From Novosphingobium barchaimii LL02 (GTDB taxonomy: Bacteria > Pseudomonadota > Alphaproteobacteria > Sphingomonadales > Sphingomonadaceae), in assembly GCF_001046635.1 (NCBI RefSeq), contig NZ_KQ130453.1, positions 253,001-317,000 of the forward strand: 64,000 nucleotides of DNA, read 5' to 3'. Below are positions 45,991 to 55,599 of this stretch, piece by piece. The translations under genes were made by a program, and so were the position numbers. The stretch's first letter is position 1. Each line of letters begins with the position of its first letter. The notes under the pieces are model-generated. The model did no database searches and was not told where the DNA came from. It saw only the letters and a program-made list of their open reading frames with translations.

Positions 45991-48735
45991 ATGAAAAGCA
46001 TCACCCATTCGTTCGTACTGACATCTTCCGTGCTGGCCATGGTGGCCTGTGCGCCTGCCGCTTTTGCGCAGGATGTTCCGCAGGATGCAGCCGCTCCGTC
46101 CGTTGCCGAGGGCAACGAGATCGTCGTCACCGGCCAGCGCGCCAGCCTAGAGGCAGCGCGCAACGTCAAGAAGAACTCCGACCTTGTCGTCGATTCGATC
46201 GTCGCCGAAGACATCGGCAAGCTGCCCGATACCTCGGTCGCCTCCGCGCTGCAGCGCGTTGCCGGTGTCCAGGTCACGAACGGCTTCAACAACGAAATCC
46301 AGAGCCCGATCGTGCGCGGCCTGGGTGACATTCTGACGACGCTGGACGGACGCGAGATCTTCACCGGTGTGGGCCGCGGCTTCTCGTTCCAGGATCTTCC
46401 GGCGGAGGCGATCGGCGGGATCGACGTCTACAAGTCGAACTCGGCCAACCTCGTCGAAGGCGGCGTTGCCGGCGTCATCGACATGAAGCTGCAAAAGCCC
46501 TTCAACTTCGACAAGGGCCTGACCATCGCCGCGAACGGGCGTGTCTACAACGGCCGCGTTTCGGACAAGACCAGCTACACCGCAGGCCTGCTCGTCGCCA
46601 ACACCTGGGACGTGGGCGATGGCCGTCTGGGCGCGCTGATCGACGTGTCCTATGCGCGCAACAACTTCAGCCGCCCTGTCTCGTTCAACTGCGACCCGCG
46701 CTCATCCAACAACGGCCCCGCAGGCGCGCCGGGTCTGGTCCTGCCGACCTGCGTGGGCGGCACCACCGACACCGGCCACAACACCCGTCCGCAGGTTAAC
46801 GCCGCGCTCCAATGGGAAGTGACCCCGGAACTCGAACTTTACCTCGACGGTGTCTACACCGGCTACCGTTCGGAATTCGCAACCAACTTCATCTTCGCAG
46901 ACCTGTTCGCGGGCAGCAGCATCAGCAACGGTGTCGCCAGTGACGATTGCTTCACTGCGCCGGTCAACCCTGCTGACGGTTTTCTGGGAGACGCCGACAA
47001 CCCCGCTCACCTGCCGCAGAACCTCTGCATCGCCAAGTCTGCCACCTTCAACGGCGTCGACGCGCTCACCAGCACGCAGGCCAAGAAGCAGCGCACCGAC
47101 CAGTACGTGCTGGGCGGCGGCGCGAAGTGGAACACCGACACCATCCATGTCGTGTTCGATGCCAGCTACATCCAGTCGAAGAATTCCAACCGCGCGATCA
47201 TCGTCGACGTTGCCAAGCACAACACGGCGGTCGACGTGGTGGTGGACGACAACGGCCACGGCACCTCGGTGATGCAGGGTAATCCGTTGGGCACGCCGGA
47301 CGGCTTCGTGTTCGCCAACACGTTGTTCCAGGACCTCAACAAGTCCAACAGCCGCCAGTACGCCTTCAAGCTGGACACCGCGTTCGATATCGACAGCAGC
47401 TTCCTGCGCCAGATGCAGTTCGGTGCGCGCTACAGCGACCGTCAGGGTTCGTTCCGCGCGGTTGCCGGCGGTCCGGGCTTCCCCGGGCCGAACCGCGGCA
47501 CGCTGGTGTCCTCTGTCGGACTGCCGTCCGACTTCATGGTCCGTTCGCCGGATTCGATCCCCTCGCTCAACGGCGGGGAGCACTGGTACACGCCAAACGC
47601 GGGCTACCTGCTCAACAATACCGATGACCTGCGCGCGCTCTACGGCGCCCCGGCCGGTGACCCCGACTGGGATCCCACCCGTAACTACGATGCGGCGGAA
47701 AAGACTTTCGCGGCTTACGTTCAAGGTAAGTACCAGCTCGACATCGGCGACGTTTCAGCGATTGACGGTCTGTTCGGCGTGCGCGTGGTCAGCACCAGCC
47801 GCACCATCGACGGCACTTCGCGCGTGATCGGCGGCGGGGCTGGCGGCAGCGACCTGTTCGTGCCCGTGAACCGCGACACCAGCGACGTCTACATCCTGCC
47901 CAACGCCAGCATCCGCTTCAAGGCGACCGACCAGCTGCAGTTCCGTGCGACTTACGCCAAGACGGTGTCCCGCCCGACCTTCGGCGATCTCAACCCCGGC
48001 CTGTCGCTGGCGGCGCCGGGCGGGAACCCCAACGTCATTCTGACGGGCACGGGCGGCAACCCGGACCTCAAGGCCCAGCAGTCCAACAACTTCGATGTGA
48101 CCGCCGAATACTACTTCGGTCGTTCCAGCTACCTCTCGCTGGCCGGTTACATGCGCAAGCTGAAGGACCGCGTTGCGGGTGACAACACGGTCCAGGTGAT
48201 CGACGGTCAGACCTACCGCATCACGCAGCCGCGCAACCTGGGTTCGTCGGAACTGAAGGGCATCGAGGCTGCCGGTCAGGTCTTCTTCGACTTCCTGCCC
48301 GAAGGCTTCGACGGCTTCGGCGTCATGGGCACGTTCACTTATGCGGACAGCAAGGTGACCACCAAGGGCGACGAGCTGGAAGGCCAGCAATTGCTGGGCG
48401 TCTCGAAGTACAGCTATACCGCCGGCGCGCTTTACGAGAAGTACGGGATCACCGCCCGCGTGGTTTACACCTGGCGCTCGGGGTTCAACGATTCGACCTT
48501 CGGTATCGGCACGCTGACCGGTTCGCAGGATGACGTACAGTTCAACAAGGTCAAGTCCAACGGCCGCCTCGACTTCTCGGTCGGCTATGACGTGACGCCG
48601 AACATCACGGTCACCGTCGACGGCGTGAACGTCAACGGCGGCAAGTACTACAGCTACTTCGACAACCCCTCCTTCCCGCACGATATCCGCCTGGACGACA
48701 AGTTCTACGGCATGAGCGTTCGCGTGAAGTACTAA
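45991..48735 (+). CDS. TonB-dependent outer-membrane receptor (sugar locus)
   Basis: A 914-residue outer-membrane receptor. The signal peptide ends PAAFAQ, the TonB box is EIVVTGQRAS, and the plug has GKLPDTSVASALQRVAGVQV and GLGDILTTLDGREIF. A long 22-strand barrel follows, ending in RVKY with the terminal aromatic residue needed for assembly. Start 45991 follows GGGAGG; the in-frame start at 45970 only adds residues before the signal. The subtype is the large sphingomonad/Caulobacter carbohydrate receptor. It probably imports oligosaccharides released by the local glycosidases. A strong terminator follows. Confidence 0.95.
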   Translation: MKSITHSFVLTSSVLAMVACAPAAFAQDVPQDAAAPSVAEGNEIVVTGQRASLEAARNVKKNSDLVVDSIVAEDIGKLPDTSVASALQRVAGVQVTNGFNNEIQSPIVRGLGDILTTLDGREIFTGVGRGFSFQDLPAEAIGGIDVYKSNSANLVEGGVAGVIDMKLQKPFNFDKGLTIAANGRVYNGRVSDKTSYTAGLLVANTWDVGDGRLGALIDVSYARNNFSRPVSFNCDPRSSNNGPAGAPGLVLPTCVGGTTDTGHNTRPQVNAALQWEVTPELELYLDGVYTGYRSEFATNFIFADLFAGSSISNGVASDDCFTAPVNPADGFLGDADNPAHLPQNLCIAKSATFNGVDALTSTQAKKQRTDQYVLGGGAKWNTDTIHVVFDASYIQSKNSNRAIIVDVAKHNTAVDVVVDDNGHGTSVMQGNPLGTPDGFVFANTLFQDLNKSNSRQYAFKLDTAFDIDSSFLRQMQFGARYSDRQGSFRAVAGGPGFPGPNRGTLVSSVGLPSDFMVRSPDSIPSLNGGEHWYTPNAGYLLNNTDDLRALYGAPAGDPDWDPTRNYDAAEKTFAAYVQGKYQLDIGDVSAIDGLFGVRVVSTSRTIDGTSRVIGGGAGGSDLFVPVNRDTSDVYILPNASIRFKATDQLQFRATYAKTVSRPTFGDLNPGLSLAAPGGNPNVILTGTGGNPDLKAQQSNNFDVTAEYYFGRSSYLSLAGYMRKLKDRVAGDNTVQVIDGQTYRITQPRNLGSSELKGIEAAGQVFFDFLPEGFDGFGVMGTFTYADSKVTTKGDELEGQQLLGVSKYSYTAGALYEKYGITARVVYTWRSGFNDSTFGIGTLTGSQDDVQFNKVKSNGRLDFSVGYDVTPNITVTVDGVNVNGGKYYSYFDNPSFPHDIRLDDKFYGMSVRVKY

Positions 48736-48802
48736 ATCGTTTCCCCGGGGGCAGGGCCGAGCGCAAGCGGCCCTCCCTCCTCCAATGCTCCCGGGTATAT
48801 CG

Positions 48803-48837
48803 GGCGGGACGGCTTTGCCGCTGTCCCGCCTTTTTTT
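48803..48837 (+). terminator. Intrinsic terminator after the TonB receptor gene
   Basis: GGCGGGAC (48803-48810) pairs with GTCCCGCC (48823-48830), with an inner GGC/GCC pair, followed by seven T (48831-48837). Confidence 0.9.
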
Positions 48838-48854
48838 GCGTCCCGCCGCGACCC

Positions 48855-49931
48855 TCAGGAAATCAGGCGCGGCACTGACATGGCGCGGATCGAGAAGCGG
48901 GCGTCCTTATGCTCCACCCCGCCGCGGTGAGCGGCGCGGTGCTGGACGACGCCGTTCTTGCCGAAGCCTTCCACCACCGGGCGGTTCGTCCTGCTCGACA
49001 GCCACAGGCGAAGGAGGTGGCGCTTGCGCTGAGGTTCGGGGTGATCGAAGAATTCCGTGCGCGAATGCAGCGCGGCATAGTTCGACAGCCACTGGATGTC
49101 GCCGGGGCGGAAATCCATGGCGATGGCCATGCCCGGCTCGTACGTGATCTCGTCAAACAGGCGCAGGACCTCGATCTGGTCCTCGGTCAGCTGGGGCACG
49201 CCGGGATATTCCTGCGCGGTGAGGATGTAGAGCGAGCCCGCGTACATCGAGAACACGCCGTCCTCCACACTCACCACCGGCGAGGTGTAGGTATCGGCAG
49301 GCGCCTCCTGGTCCTGCCGGCGCCAGTCCCAGTGGAACGGTTCGAGCAGGAGGTGCGCCAGATCCGGGCGGCGGCGCAGGATCTCGTTATAGATCTCCGC
49401 CCCCGATACGAGGCATGAAAGCCCGCCCTCCCTCGCGCCGCGCAGACACATCAGCGCGACGATGTCCGAGCTGTCCGAATGATATACCAGCTTGTCGCGC
49501 ACCTTCGAGGACTTGGCGGTGGGATCGTCCATCGTCTTGTCGGATGTGGCGTAAACATGGTCGAGCAGGTCGCCCATCTCGTTCTGGCGGATGGGATCGC
49601 CCATGTGCAGGCCCAGCACGTAGTAGATCGCGCTGGAGAGCGCGTCGGAATAAAGATCAGAACGAAGCCCCCGCACCAGCACGAAGCCGCGCCCGAAGTC
49701 CACGTCGCGGCGCCACGACAGCAGGCCTTCGGCGCAGGCCACCAGTGGGTATTCCTCGGCCTGGACGAAGCGAAGGTCAGGATCGGCGTCGAGGAAGCGT
49801 TTGCCCAGTTCTTCCAGCTCGGCAACCTGCGCCTCGCTCAGTTCATAGACCCAGTCCTGGCCTTCCATCAGCCGGTCCCCGCGCCAGGCGGCGTCGGTCA
49901 GGACGGGGGACGGGATTTCGGCGACGCTCAT
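48855..49931 (-). CDS. TauD/TfdA-type Fe(II)/2-oxoglutarate dioxygenase
   Basis: A 358-residue dioxygenase. The iron-binding HxD is in YHSDSSD, the distal His in AALHSRTEF and the 2-oxoglutarate-binding Arg in RKRHLLRLWLSS. Such enzymes hydroxylate or cleave small acids and ethers using O2 and 2-oxoglutarate. It starts behind AAGGAG. It lies 89 bases downstream of the MFS carrier gene on the same strand, probably one transcript, at the left end of the GntR-controlled cluster. It could make the first attack on the imported substrate. Confidence 0.9.
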   Translation of the reverse strand: MSVAEIPSPVLTDAAWRGDRLMEGQDWVYELSEAQVAELEELGKRFLDADPDLRFVQAEEYPLVACAEGLLSWRRDVDFGRGFVLVRGLRSDLYSDALSSAIYYVLGLHMGDPIRQNEMGDLLDHVYATSDKTMDDPTAKSSKVRDKLVYHSDSSDIVALMCLRGAREGGLSCLVSGAEIYNEILRRRPDLAHLLLEPFHWDWRRQDQEAPADTYTSPVVSVEDGVFSMYAGSLYILTAQEYPGVPQLTEDQIEVLRLFDEITYEPGMAIAMDFRPGDIQWLSNYAALHSRTEFFDHPEPQRKRHLLRLWLSSRTNRPVVEGFGKNGVVQHRAAHRGGVEHKDARFSIRAMSVPRLIS

Positions 49932-50020
49932 GCTGGATCTCCTTGGGCACTTGGGCGGTACCCTAGCCGCGTCGACCGCCTGCGTCTTGATGCTGGACGC
50001 ACATCGTTATGCGTATGCGC

Positions 50021-51304
50021 TCAATGCGCGGCTGCGAATTCACGCGGGTAGCGGCCCAGAGTGAAGATGATCGCCACCGCTACCAGCATCAATACGATGG
50101 AAAGCTGCACGGTGGGGTCATAGCTGCCCAGTCGATCATGAAGCGCGCCGTAGGCGGCAGGCGCCGAACCCGCGCCGATGCCGAAGGCGGCGTACTGGAT
50201 GCCGTAAAGCTCGCTGAAATGCCGTTGCCCGAAATAGCGCGCGGTCATGAAGGCGACAAGGTCGAACTCCGCGCCGGCGACAAGGCCCAGCATCACCACC
50301 GCGCCGATCACCACACCGCCGCCAAGGCCGGGCGTCACCAGCAGGACCAGCGCCGCCACCGCCGGCAAAACCAGCACGGCGCAGACGATGGGCGCCCAGA
50401 GCCGGTCAAGCAGAAAGCCGGACAGCACGCGGCCCGCCGTGACGCTGATCGCCAGTGCGGCCAGTGCGCTGGCGGCGCTGGCTTCGGGAATGCCGCGTTC
50501 CAGCAGCAGCGAGAACAGGTTGGGCACCAGACCGCTGACCCCGAAGGCCAGCACCAGCGCCGCAAAGGCAAGTGCCCAGAAGCGGTATCCCCGCAGCGCC
50601 TCGCGCACGGTGACGCCGCTGATCGATGCGTGGCCCTCGGCGCCGGGCGCGATCTGCGGCGCCTCGCGCAGCCATGCCAGCAGCACCGGCACCGCGATCA
50701 CCAGCGGCAGGAAGGCGAGGGCAAGATAGCCGCCGCGCCAGCCCATGGCGTGGATCGCGGCAGTCATCATGAACGGCATGATGACGCCCGCCAGCCCGGT
50801 TGCCGCAAGCGCAAGGCCCAGCGCAAGGCCGCGCGCATGGTCGAACCACCCGTTCAGCAACTTGGCATACGTCATCGGCAAAGTGCCAATGGACAGCAGC
50901 GCCAGCACGCCCCAGGCCAGGTAATAGCCGGGCAGAGTGGAGCCGATCGCGGCGACCAGCAGTTCCGAAAAGCCCAGGCCGATGGTTGAGGCGATCGCCA
51001 CCTTGCGCGGCCCCACCTTGTCGATCAGGCGGCCAACGTGCCGTCCCAGCAGCACCAGCACGATGGGCGCCAGCATCAGCACGGCAAGGATATCGGCCCG
51101 CGCCCAGCCGAGTTCCTTCTGCATGGCGCCGGCAAGGATGCCCGATGCATAAGGCGCGATCGGAGAAAGCCCGAAGGCCAGCCCCGCTCCGCAGGCGACC
51201 AGCGCCCGCCAGCCCCGGCGAAATTCCCCGGCGCTGCCGATGGCGGCGCGGCTGGGGGCTGAAACGGGGGGCGGCGCAGGTTCGGTCATGCCAAGCAATT
51301 CCAT
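50021..51304 (-). CDS. MFS transporter, monocarboxylate-porter-like
   Basis: A 427-residue major facilitator protein with 12 predicted helices. After helix 2 comes GRHVGRLIDKVGPRKV, the MFS loop 2-3 motif, and the second half repeats it weakly in AGRVLSGFLLDRLW. The overall sequence resembles oxalate/formate- and monocarboxylate-type porters. It would bring an organic acid into the cytoplasm. No strong ribosome site is seen at ATG 51304; an ATG at 51289 is an alternative. It is read divergently from the ThDP enzyme gene, with two copies of the regulon motif in between. Confidence 0.88.
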   Translation of the reverse strand: MELLGMTEPAPPPVSAPSRAAIGSAGEFRRGWRALVACGAGLAFGLSPIAPYASGILAGAMQKELGWARADILAVLMLAPIVLVLLGRHVGRLIDKVGPRKVAIASTIGLGFSELLVAAIGSTLPGYYLAWGVLALLSIGTLPMTYAKLLNGWFDHARGLALGLALAATGLAGVIMPFMMTAAIHAMGWRGGYLALAFLPLVIAVPVLLAWLREAPQIAPGAEGHASISGVTVREALRGYRFWALAFAALVLAFGVSGLVPNLFSLLLERGIPEASAASALAALAISVTAGRVLSGFLLDRLWAPIVCAVLVLPAVAALVLLVTPGLGGGVVIGAVVMLGLVAGAEFDLVAFMTARYFGQRHFSELYGIQYAAFGIGAGSAPAAYGALHDRLGSYDPTVQLSIVLMLVAVAIIFTLGRYPREFAAAH

Positions 51305-51668
51305 GTCAATGTGGGCCGTCCGGGGCGTTCCTGGACGGCCCGGATGGCGGATAAGTCACTCGGGTGCGTCCCCTCCCCGGCTCATGCTTGGCGGTGACCC
51401 TAACGGTTATCGCGGCCAGCGCGAACGCGCCGCGCGAACTTTCCACCAGACGGAGGTCGTTATCCCAAGTTTGTATGCTAAATCTTGAGAACGTGAAAAT
51501 TCACTGCCAAAAAATTAGTCATGCAGGGGAAATCCATGCCTATTTTGTATGCATATTCGCACCGTGAAAACTTTCCGCGCCCCTTCTCCTTGCGGGGCGG
51601 GATGTATGTCAGCTTCCCGGTCATGACGAATTGTGACACCAGCTTCCGCTCCGTTCTCGAGTCTTTCC
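51305..51668. promoter_or_regulatory. Divergent promoter region with two TTGTATGC sites
   Basis: The 364-bp gap between the MFS and ThDP-enzyme genes is AT-rich in its middle and holds no gene. Two copies of the cluster motif lie in the same orientation: TTGTATGC at 51471-51478 (within TTTGTATGCTAAA, 51470-51482) and at 51545-51552. They are the likely binding sites of the GntR protein encoded at 60954-61598. Confidence 0.6.
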
Positions 51669-53378
51669 ATGACTGAGGCGGCGGCGACCCCGGCCGGGGA
51701 ACAGACCTGCGCCAGCTATCTGGCGGACGCCATCGTCGGTACGGGCTGCGGCACCGTCTTCGCGCTGGCCGGGGCCACCCATGCGCCGCTGCTGTTCGCG
51801 CTCGAGGACCGGGGCGTCGCCATCGTCGGCGGGCGCCATGAAAGCGGCACAGTTGGCGCGGCCGATGGCTATGCGCGCCGCACGGGGCGCACCGGCTTCG
51901 CGTTGATCGTGGCCGAGCAGGGCCTGGCCAACGCCATGACCGCGCTGATGACAGCCGCACAGGCCGAAACGCCGCTGGTGGTCATCGCCACGCGCTTCCC
52001 CGATAGCTGGGTGGAACCGGCGATCCAGTACGACGTCGACCGGCACGAGATGACCGGGCCGTTCCTCAAGTACAGTCGCACCGTCTCCTCGCCCGACCGG
52101 CTCGGCGACTACATGCACGCCGCGATCAAGGCCGCGAATGAGGGCGTTCCCGGTCCGGCGCTGTTGGTCCTGCCGCTCGATTTCCTGAACAAGCCATGCG
52201 CCAGCCGTCCGCGCGCGGCGTTTATCGCCGCCCCGCTGCCCTGTGCGGACCAAGCCGGCATCGAGAGCGCAATGGCTCTGATCGGCGCGGCGCAGCGCCC
52301 GATAGTAGTGACCGACAACCGCGCCGCCCTGTCCGACACTACCGGTCCGCTGACCGCGCTGGCGGCGATGGGCGTGCCCGTTCTTGGCAACGGCCTTGGC
52401 CGCGGCCTTGCCCCCGAAGTGGCGCCCACCGGTTATCCCTGGCCGTATGCGCAGCGCGCCGTGAACCAGGCGGACCTCGTGATCGTGGTCGGGGCGCGGA
52501 TGAACATGTGGTTCGGCTACGGCCTTGCCCCGCGCTTCGGCGCCGAGGCCCGCTTCATCCATATCGACAGCAGCGCCGAGGCCATCGGCCGCAACACCGC
52601 CGTCGATCTGGCGCTGGTCGCCGATCCGGGCCGCACGCTGGCCGCGCTGGTAGAGGGACTGAACGCCGCGCAGTTCAGCCGCGATCCCGCCTGGATCGCC
52701 GAGGCGCTGGCCCCGCGCGCGCAGTGCGTCGACGCGTTGCTCGAAAGCTACGGCGAGGGCCTGCACTCCGCCTCCATCGGTGCCGCGCTCGACGCCATCC
52801 TGCCCGAAGAGCGCGTTTTGGTGTGCGACGGCGCGGACTCGATGAACTTCACGTATGCGAAGATGCGCGTGCACCGCCCGCGCTCATACTCGAACCTCCT
52901 GCCGTTCGGCGCGATGGGTGCGGGCTTCCCGCTCGCGGTAGGCATGGCCGCTGCCGAAGCCGAAACCGCCCTGCGTGAAGGCCGTGCCGCCAAGCCGGTC
53001 GCCTTCGTCACCGGGGACGGTTCGCTGGGCTTTTTCCTGGCGGAGATCGACACGCTGGCCCGTTCGGCCCTGCCGCTCACCGTGCTTGTCGCGAACGACG
53101 GCAAGTGGGGGACCGAGTATCACGGCCAGCAACTGGTTTACGGCCGCACCTCCAACACCGATCTGAACGGTGTGGATTACGCCGCCATCGCCGGCGGTTT
53201 CGGCTGCCCCGCAAAAGTGGCGACGACGCGTGGCGAGCTCGATGCCGCCATCGCACAGGCCCATGCCTCTGCCGGTCCGATGCTGATCGACGTACGCGTC
53301 GATCCCGATAGCGGCCGCATCCGCAAGGCCGAACCGCTGCTGGCGATGATCCTCTTCGAGGACATCCCGCACTCCTGA
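51669..53378 (+). CDS. Thiamine diphosphate-dependent enzyme, acetolactate synthase-like
   Basis: A 569-residue ThDP enzyme with the three-domain order of acetolactate synthase and benzoylformate decarboxylase. The activating Glu58 is in GGRHESGTVGAADGYARR. The ThDP/Mg motif starts GDGSLGFFLAEIDTLA near residue 448 and ends NDGKWG. The usual FAD-site and quinone features cannot be judged by eye. It likely decarboxylates or cleaves a 2-keto acid or acyloin in the cluster pathway. ATG 51669 is chosen; a GTG at 51633 is possible and neither has a good ribosome site. The TonB receptor gene follows after 53 bases. Confidence 0.88.
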   Translation: MTEAAATPAGEQTCASYLADAIVGTGCGTVFALAGATHAPLLFALEDRGVAIVGGRHESGTVGAADGYARRTGRTGFALIVAEQGLANAMTALMTAAQAETPLVVIATRFPDSWVEPAIQYDVDRHEMTGPFLKYSRTVSSPDRLGDYMHAAIKAANEGVPGPALLVLPLDFLNKPCASRPRAAFIAAPLPCADQAGIESAMALIGAAQRPIVVTDNRAALSDTTGPLTALAAMGVPVLGNGLGRGLAPEVAPTGYPWPYAQRAVNQADLVIVVGARMNMWFGYGLAPRFGAEARFIHIDSSAEAIGRNTAVDLALVADPGRTLAALVEGLNAAQFSRDPAWIAEALAPRAQCVDALLESYGEGLHSASIGAALDAILPEERVLVCDGADSMNFTYAKMRVHRPRSYSNLLPFGAMGAGFPLAVGMAAAEAETALREGRAAKPVAFVTGDGSLGFFLAEIDTLARSALPLTVLVANDGKWGTEYHGQQLVYGRTSNTDLNGVDYAAIAGGFGCPAKVATTRGELDAAIAQAHASAGPMLIDVRVDPDSGRIRKAEPLLAMILFEDIPHS

Positions 53379-53431
53379 TCCGATTGCCTTCACAACCATA
53401 AGAACAATATCTTCAAAGGGATAAGCGAACC

Positions 53432-55591
53432 ATGACCAAGTTTTCGGCAATGCTTCTTGCCACTACCGCACTGCTCTGCGCTGCCCCTGCCTTTGCCCAG
53501 GACGCCGCGCCCGCGCCTGAGAGCGGATACGGCGGCGATATCGTCGTCACCGCCGAGCGCCGCGAAGGCACGCTGCAGAAGACGCCGATCTCGGTCACGG
53601 CAATGGACGCCACCGCGCTGAAAGACCTGCAGATCAACCGCACCGCCGACCTGCAGCGCTTCACCCCGAGCCTCAACGTGGCGCAGGGCACGGTCGATCC
53701 GACCACGCTGACCGTGTTCATGCGCGGCGCGGGGCAGAACGCGGGCACCTGGGTGGGCTACGAATCCGCCGTTGGCCTCTACATCGACGACCTCTATTTC
53801 GCGAGCCTCACCGGCGCCAACCTCGACCTTGCCGACCTTGAGCGCATCGAAGTGCTGCGCGGCCCGCAGGGCACGCTCTACGGCCGCAACACGCTGACCG
53901 GCGCGATCAAGTACGTGACCAAGAAGCCCGGCGACAAGCCCTTCGGCGACTTCGAGGCTGAATACGGCAGCTATGACATGAAGCGCCTGAAGGGCACCGT
54001 GTCGACCCCGCTGTCGGACAACTGGTCAGTCCTCGTCAGCGGCAATTATTATGAGCGCGACGGCTACTTCAACGCCCCGGCGCTGGGCAAGGACGACTAC
54101 GGTTTCGCCAAGGAATACGGCGCCCGTGCAGCGCTGAAGTACATCGGCGCCGGTCCATTCGGCCTCTCCGCCTCGGCATTCTACTCGCGGGCGAAGAACG
54201 ACGGCTCGATCGGTCTGGCCACCAATGCCACCACGCTCGCGCCCGCCGCATCGAACCCCTACACCTATCTCAGCCCGGTTGACGGTTACGGCGATGCCGA
54301 GACTTACGGCGGCGACCTGACGCTAAGCTATGACATCGGCGGCGCTACCTTGAAGTCGATCACCGGCGTGATCCACACCACCGAGGCGTTCCTGGCCGAC
54401 ACCAGCGCGGGCCGCCCGACCAACACTGTCGACGGCCCCTATGCCCTCGGTTTCGACCGCCTTGAATCCGAGGCCGCCCGCACCGAGATCACGCAGGAAC
54501 TGCAGATCCTGGGCGACACCATGGACGACAAGCTGCACTACATCGGCGGCGTCTATTACTTCCGCGAAAAGGGCCATCAGGGCCGCACCGACTATCTGCT
54601 CGGCCTGTATGACCTGCTGCCGCAGATGGTGAGCATGAAGACGGAAAGCTACGCCGCCTATGGCCAGCTGACCTATGACTTCACGCCCAGCCTCTCGGTC
54701 GTGGCGGGCCTGCGTTACACGCATGAGGAAAAGTCGGTGCTGGGCCGTCAGCAGAACAACCTCACCACGGTCCTGGCCAACCGCACCTACGGCGCCATCG
54801 ACGCGACCCGTACCGCCAAGGCCTGGACGCCCAAGTTCGGCATCAACTGGCAGGCCACCGACGATGTCCTCGTCTACGCCAGCGTTTCACGCGGGTTCCA
54901 GGCGGGCGGCTTCAACTACCTCGCGCTGGCCAACCCGACCAATTACGAGAACGGCTTCGATCCGCAGACCGTCTGGGCATACGAACTGGGCGTGAAGACC
55001 CAGTTCCTGAACCGCAAGGCGCGCCTGAACCTGGCCCTCTACCGCAACGACTTCTCGGACATCCAGACCAACGTCGTGATCGCCGGCTCGGCGCTGACCC
55101 AGAACGCGGGCACCGCGCGCGTGCAAGGCGTCGAGGGTGAATTCTCGTACACCCCGCTCAAGGGCTTCACCCTGTTCGCAACGGGCGCCTACGGCGACGA
55201 CAAGTACATCAAGATCGACCCGGCCAGCTCTGCCGCCACGTCCGGCGCGCAACATCTGCCCAACGTGCCGCATTGGCAGGGCGCTGCCGGTTTCTCGGGC
55301 CGCTTCCCCTCCAGCCACGGCGACCTGCTGATGGGTGCGGACTATTCGTACCAGGGCGGCAAGTACCTGAGCGGCAACAATGCGCCGATCACGTACATGC
55401 CCTCATACGAACTGGTGAACGCGCATGTGGGCTGGGCGCCTCCCGGCATCGACAACCTGGAAGCGCGCTTCTCGGTGTCGAACTTGCTCAAGGAACGCTA
55501 TTACGTCTACGGCAACGTCCTTGGCGCTTACGGCCTGCGCAGCCCCGGCGAACCGCGTACCTGGAAGATTTCGCTAAGCTATTCCTACTGA
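53432..55591 (+). CDS. TonB-dependent outer-membrane receptor (catabolic cluster)
   Basis: A 719-residue receptor. The signal peptide ends APAFAQ, the TonB box is DIVVTAERREGTLQKTPISVT, and the plug includes ADLQRFTPSLNVAQG and IEVLRGPQGTLYGRNTLTGAIKYVTKKPG. The barrel ends in SLSYSY with an aromatic terminal residue. The type is the smaller sphingomonad class linked to uptake of aromatic or other small hydrophobic compounds, different from the receptor at 45991. It lies between the ThDP enzyme gene and the isochorismatase-like gene on one strand and probably imports the substrate of the pathway. Confidence 0.95.
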   Translation: MTKFSAMLLATTALLCAAPAFAQDAAPAPESGYGGDIVVTAERREGTLQKTPISVTAMDATALKDLQINRTADLQRFTPSLNVAQGTVDPTTLTVFMRGAGQNAGTWVGYESAVGLYIDDLYFASLTGANLDLADLERIEVLRGPQGTLYGRNTLTGAIKYVTKKPGDKPFGDFEAEYGSYDMKRLKGTVSTPLSDNWSVLVSGNYYERDGYFNAPALGKDDYGFAKEYGARAALKYIGAGPFGLSASAFYSRAKNDGSIGLATNATTLAPAASNPYTYLSPVDGYGDAETYGGDLTLSYDIGGATLKSITGVIHTTEAFLADTSAGRPTNTVDGPYALGFDRLESEAARTEITQELQILGDTMDDKLHYIGGVYYFREKGHQGRTDYLLGLYDLLPQMVSMKTESYAAYGQLTYDFTPSLSVVAGLRYTHEEKSVLGRQQNNLTTVLANRTYGAIDATRTAKAWTPKFGINWQATDDVLVYASVSRGFQAGGFNYLALANPTNYENGFDPQTVWAYELGVKTQFLNRKARLNLALYRNDFSDIQTNVVIAGSALTQNAGTARVQGVEGEFSYTPLKGFTLFATGAYGDDKYIKIDPASSAATSGAQHLPNVPHWQGAAGFSGRFPSSHGDLLMGADYSYQGGKYLSGNNAPITYMPSYELVNAHVGWAPPGIDNLEARFSVSNLLKERYYVYGNVLGAYGLRSPGEPRTWKISLSYSY

Positions 55592-55599
55592 GGATCCGC

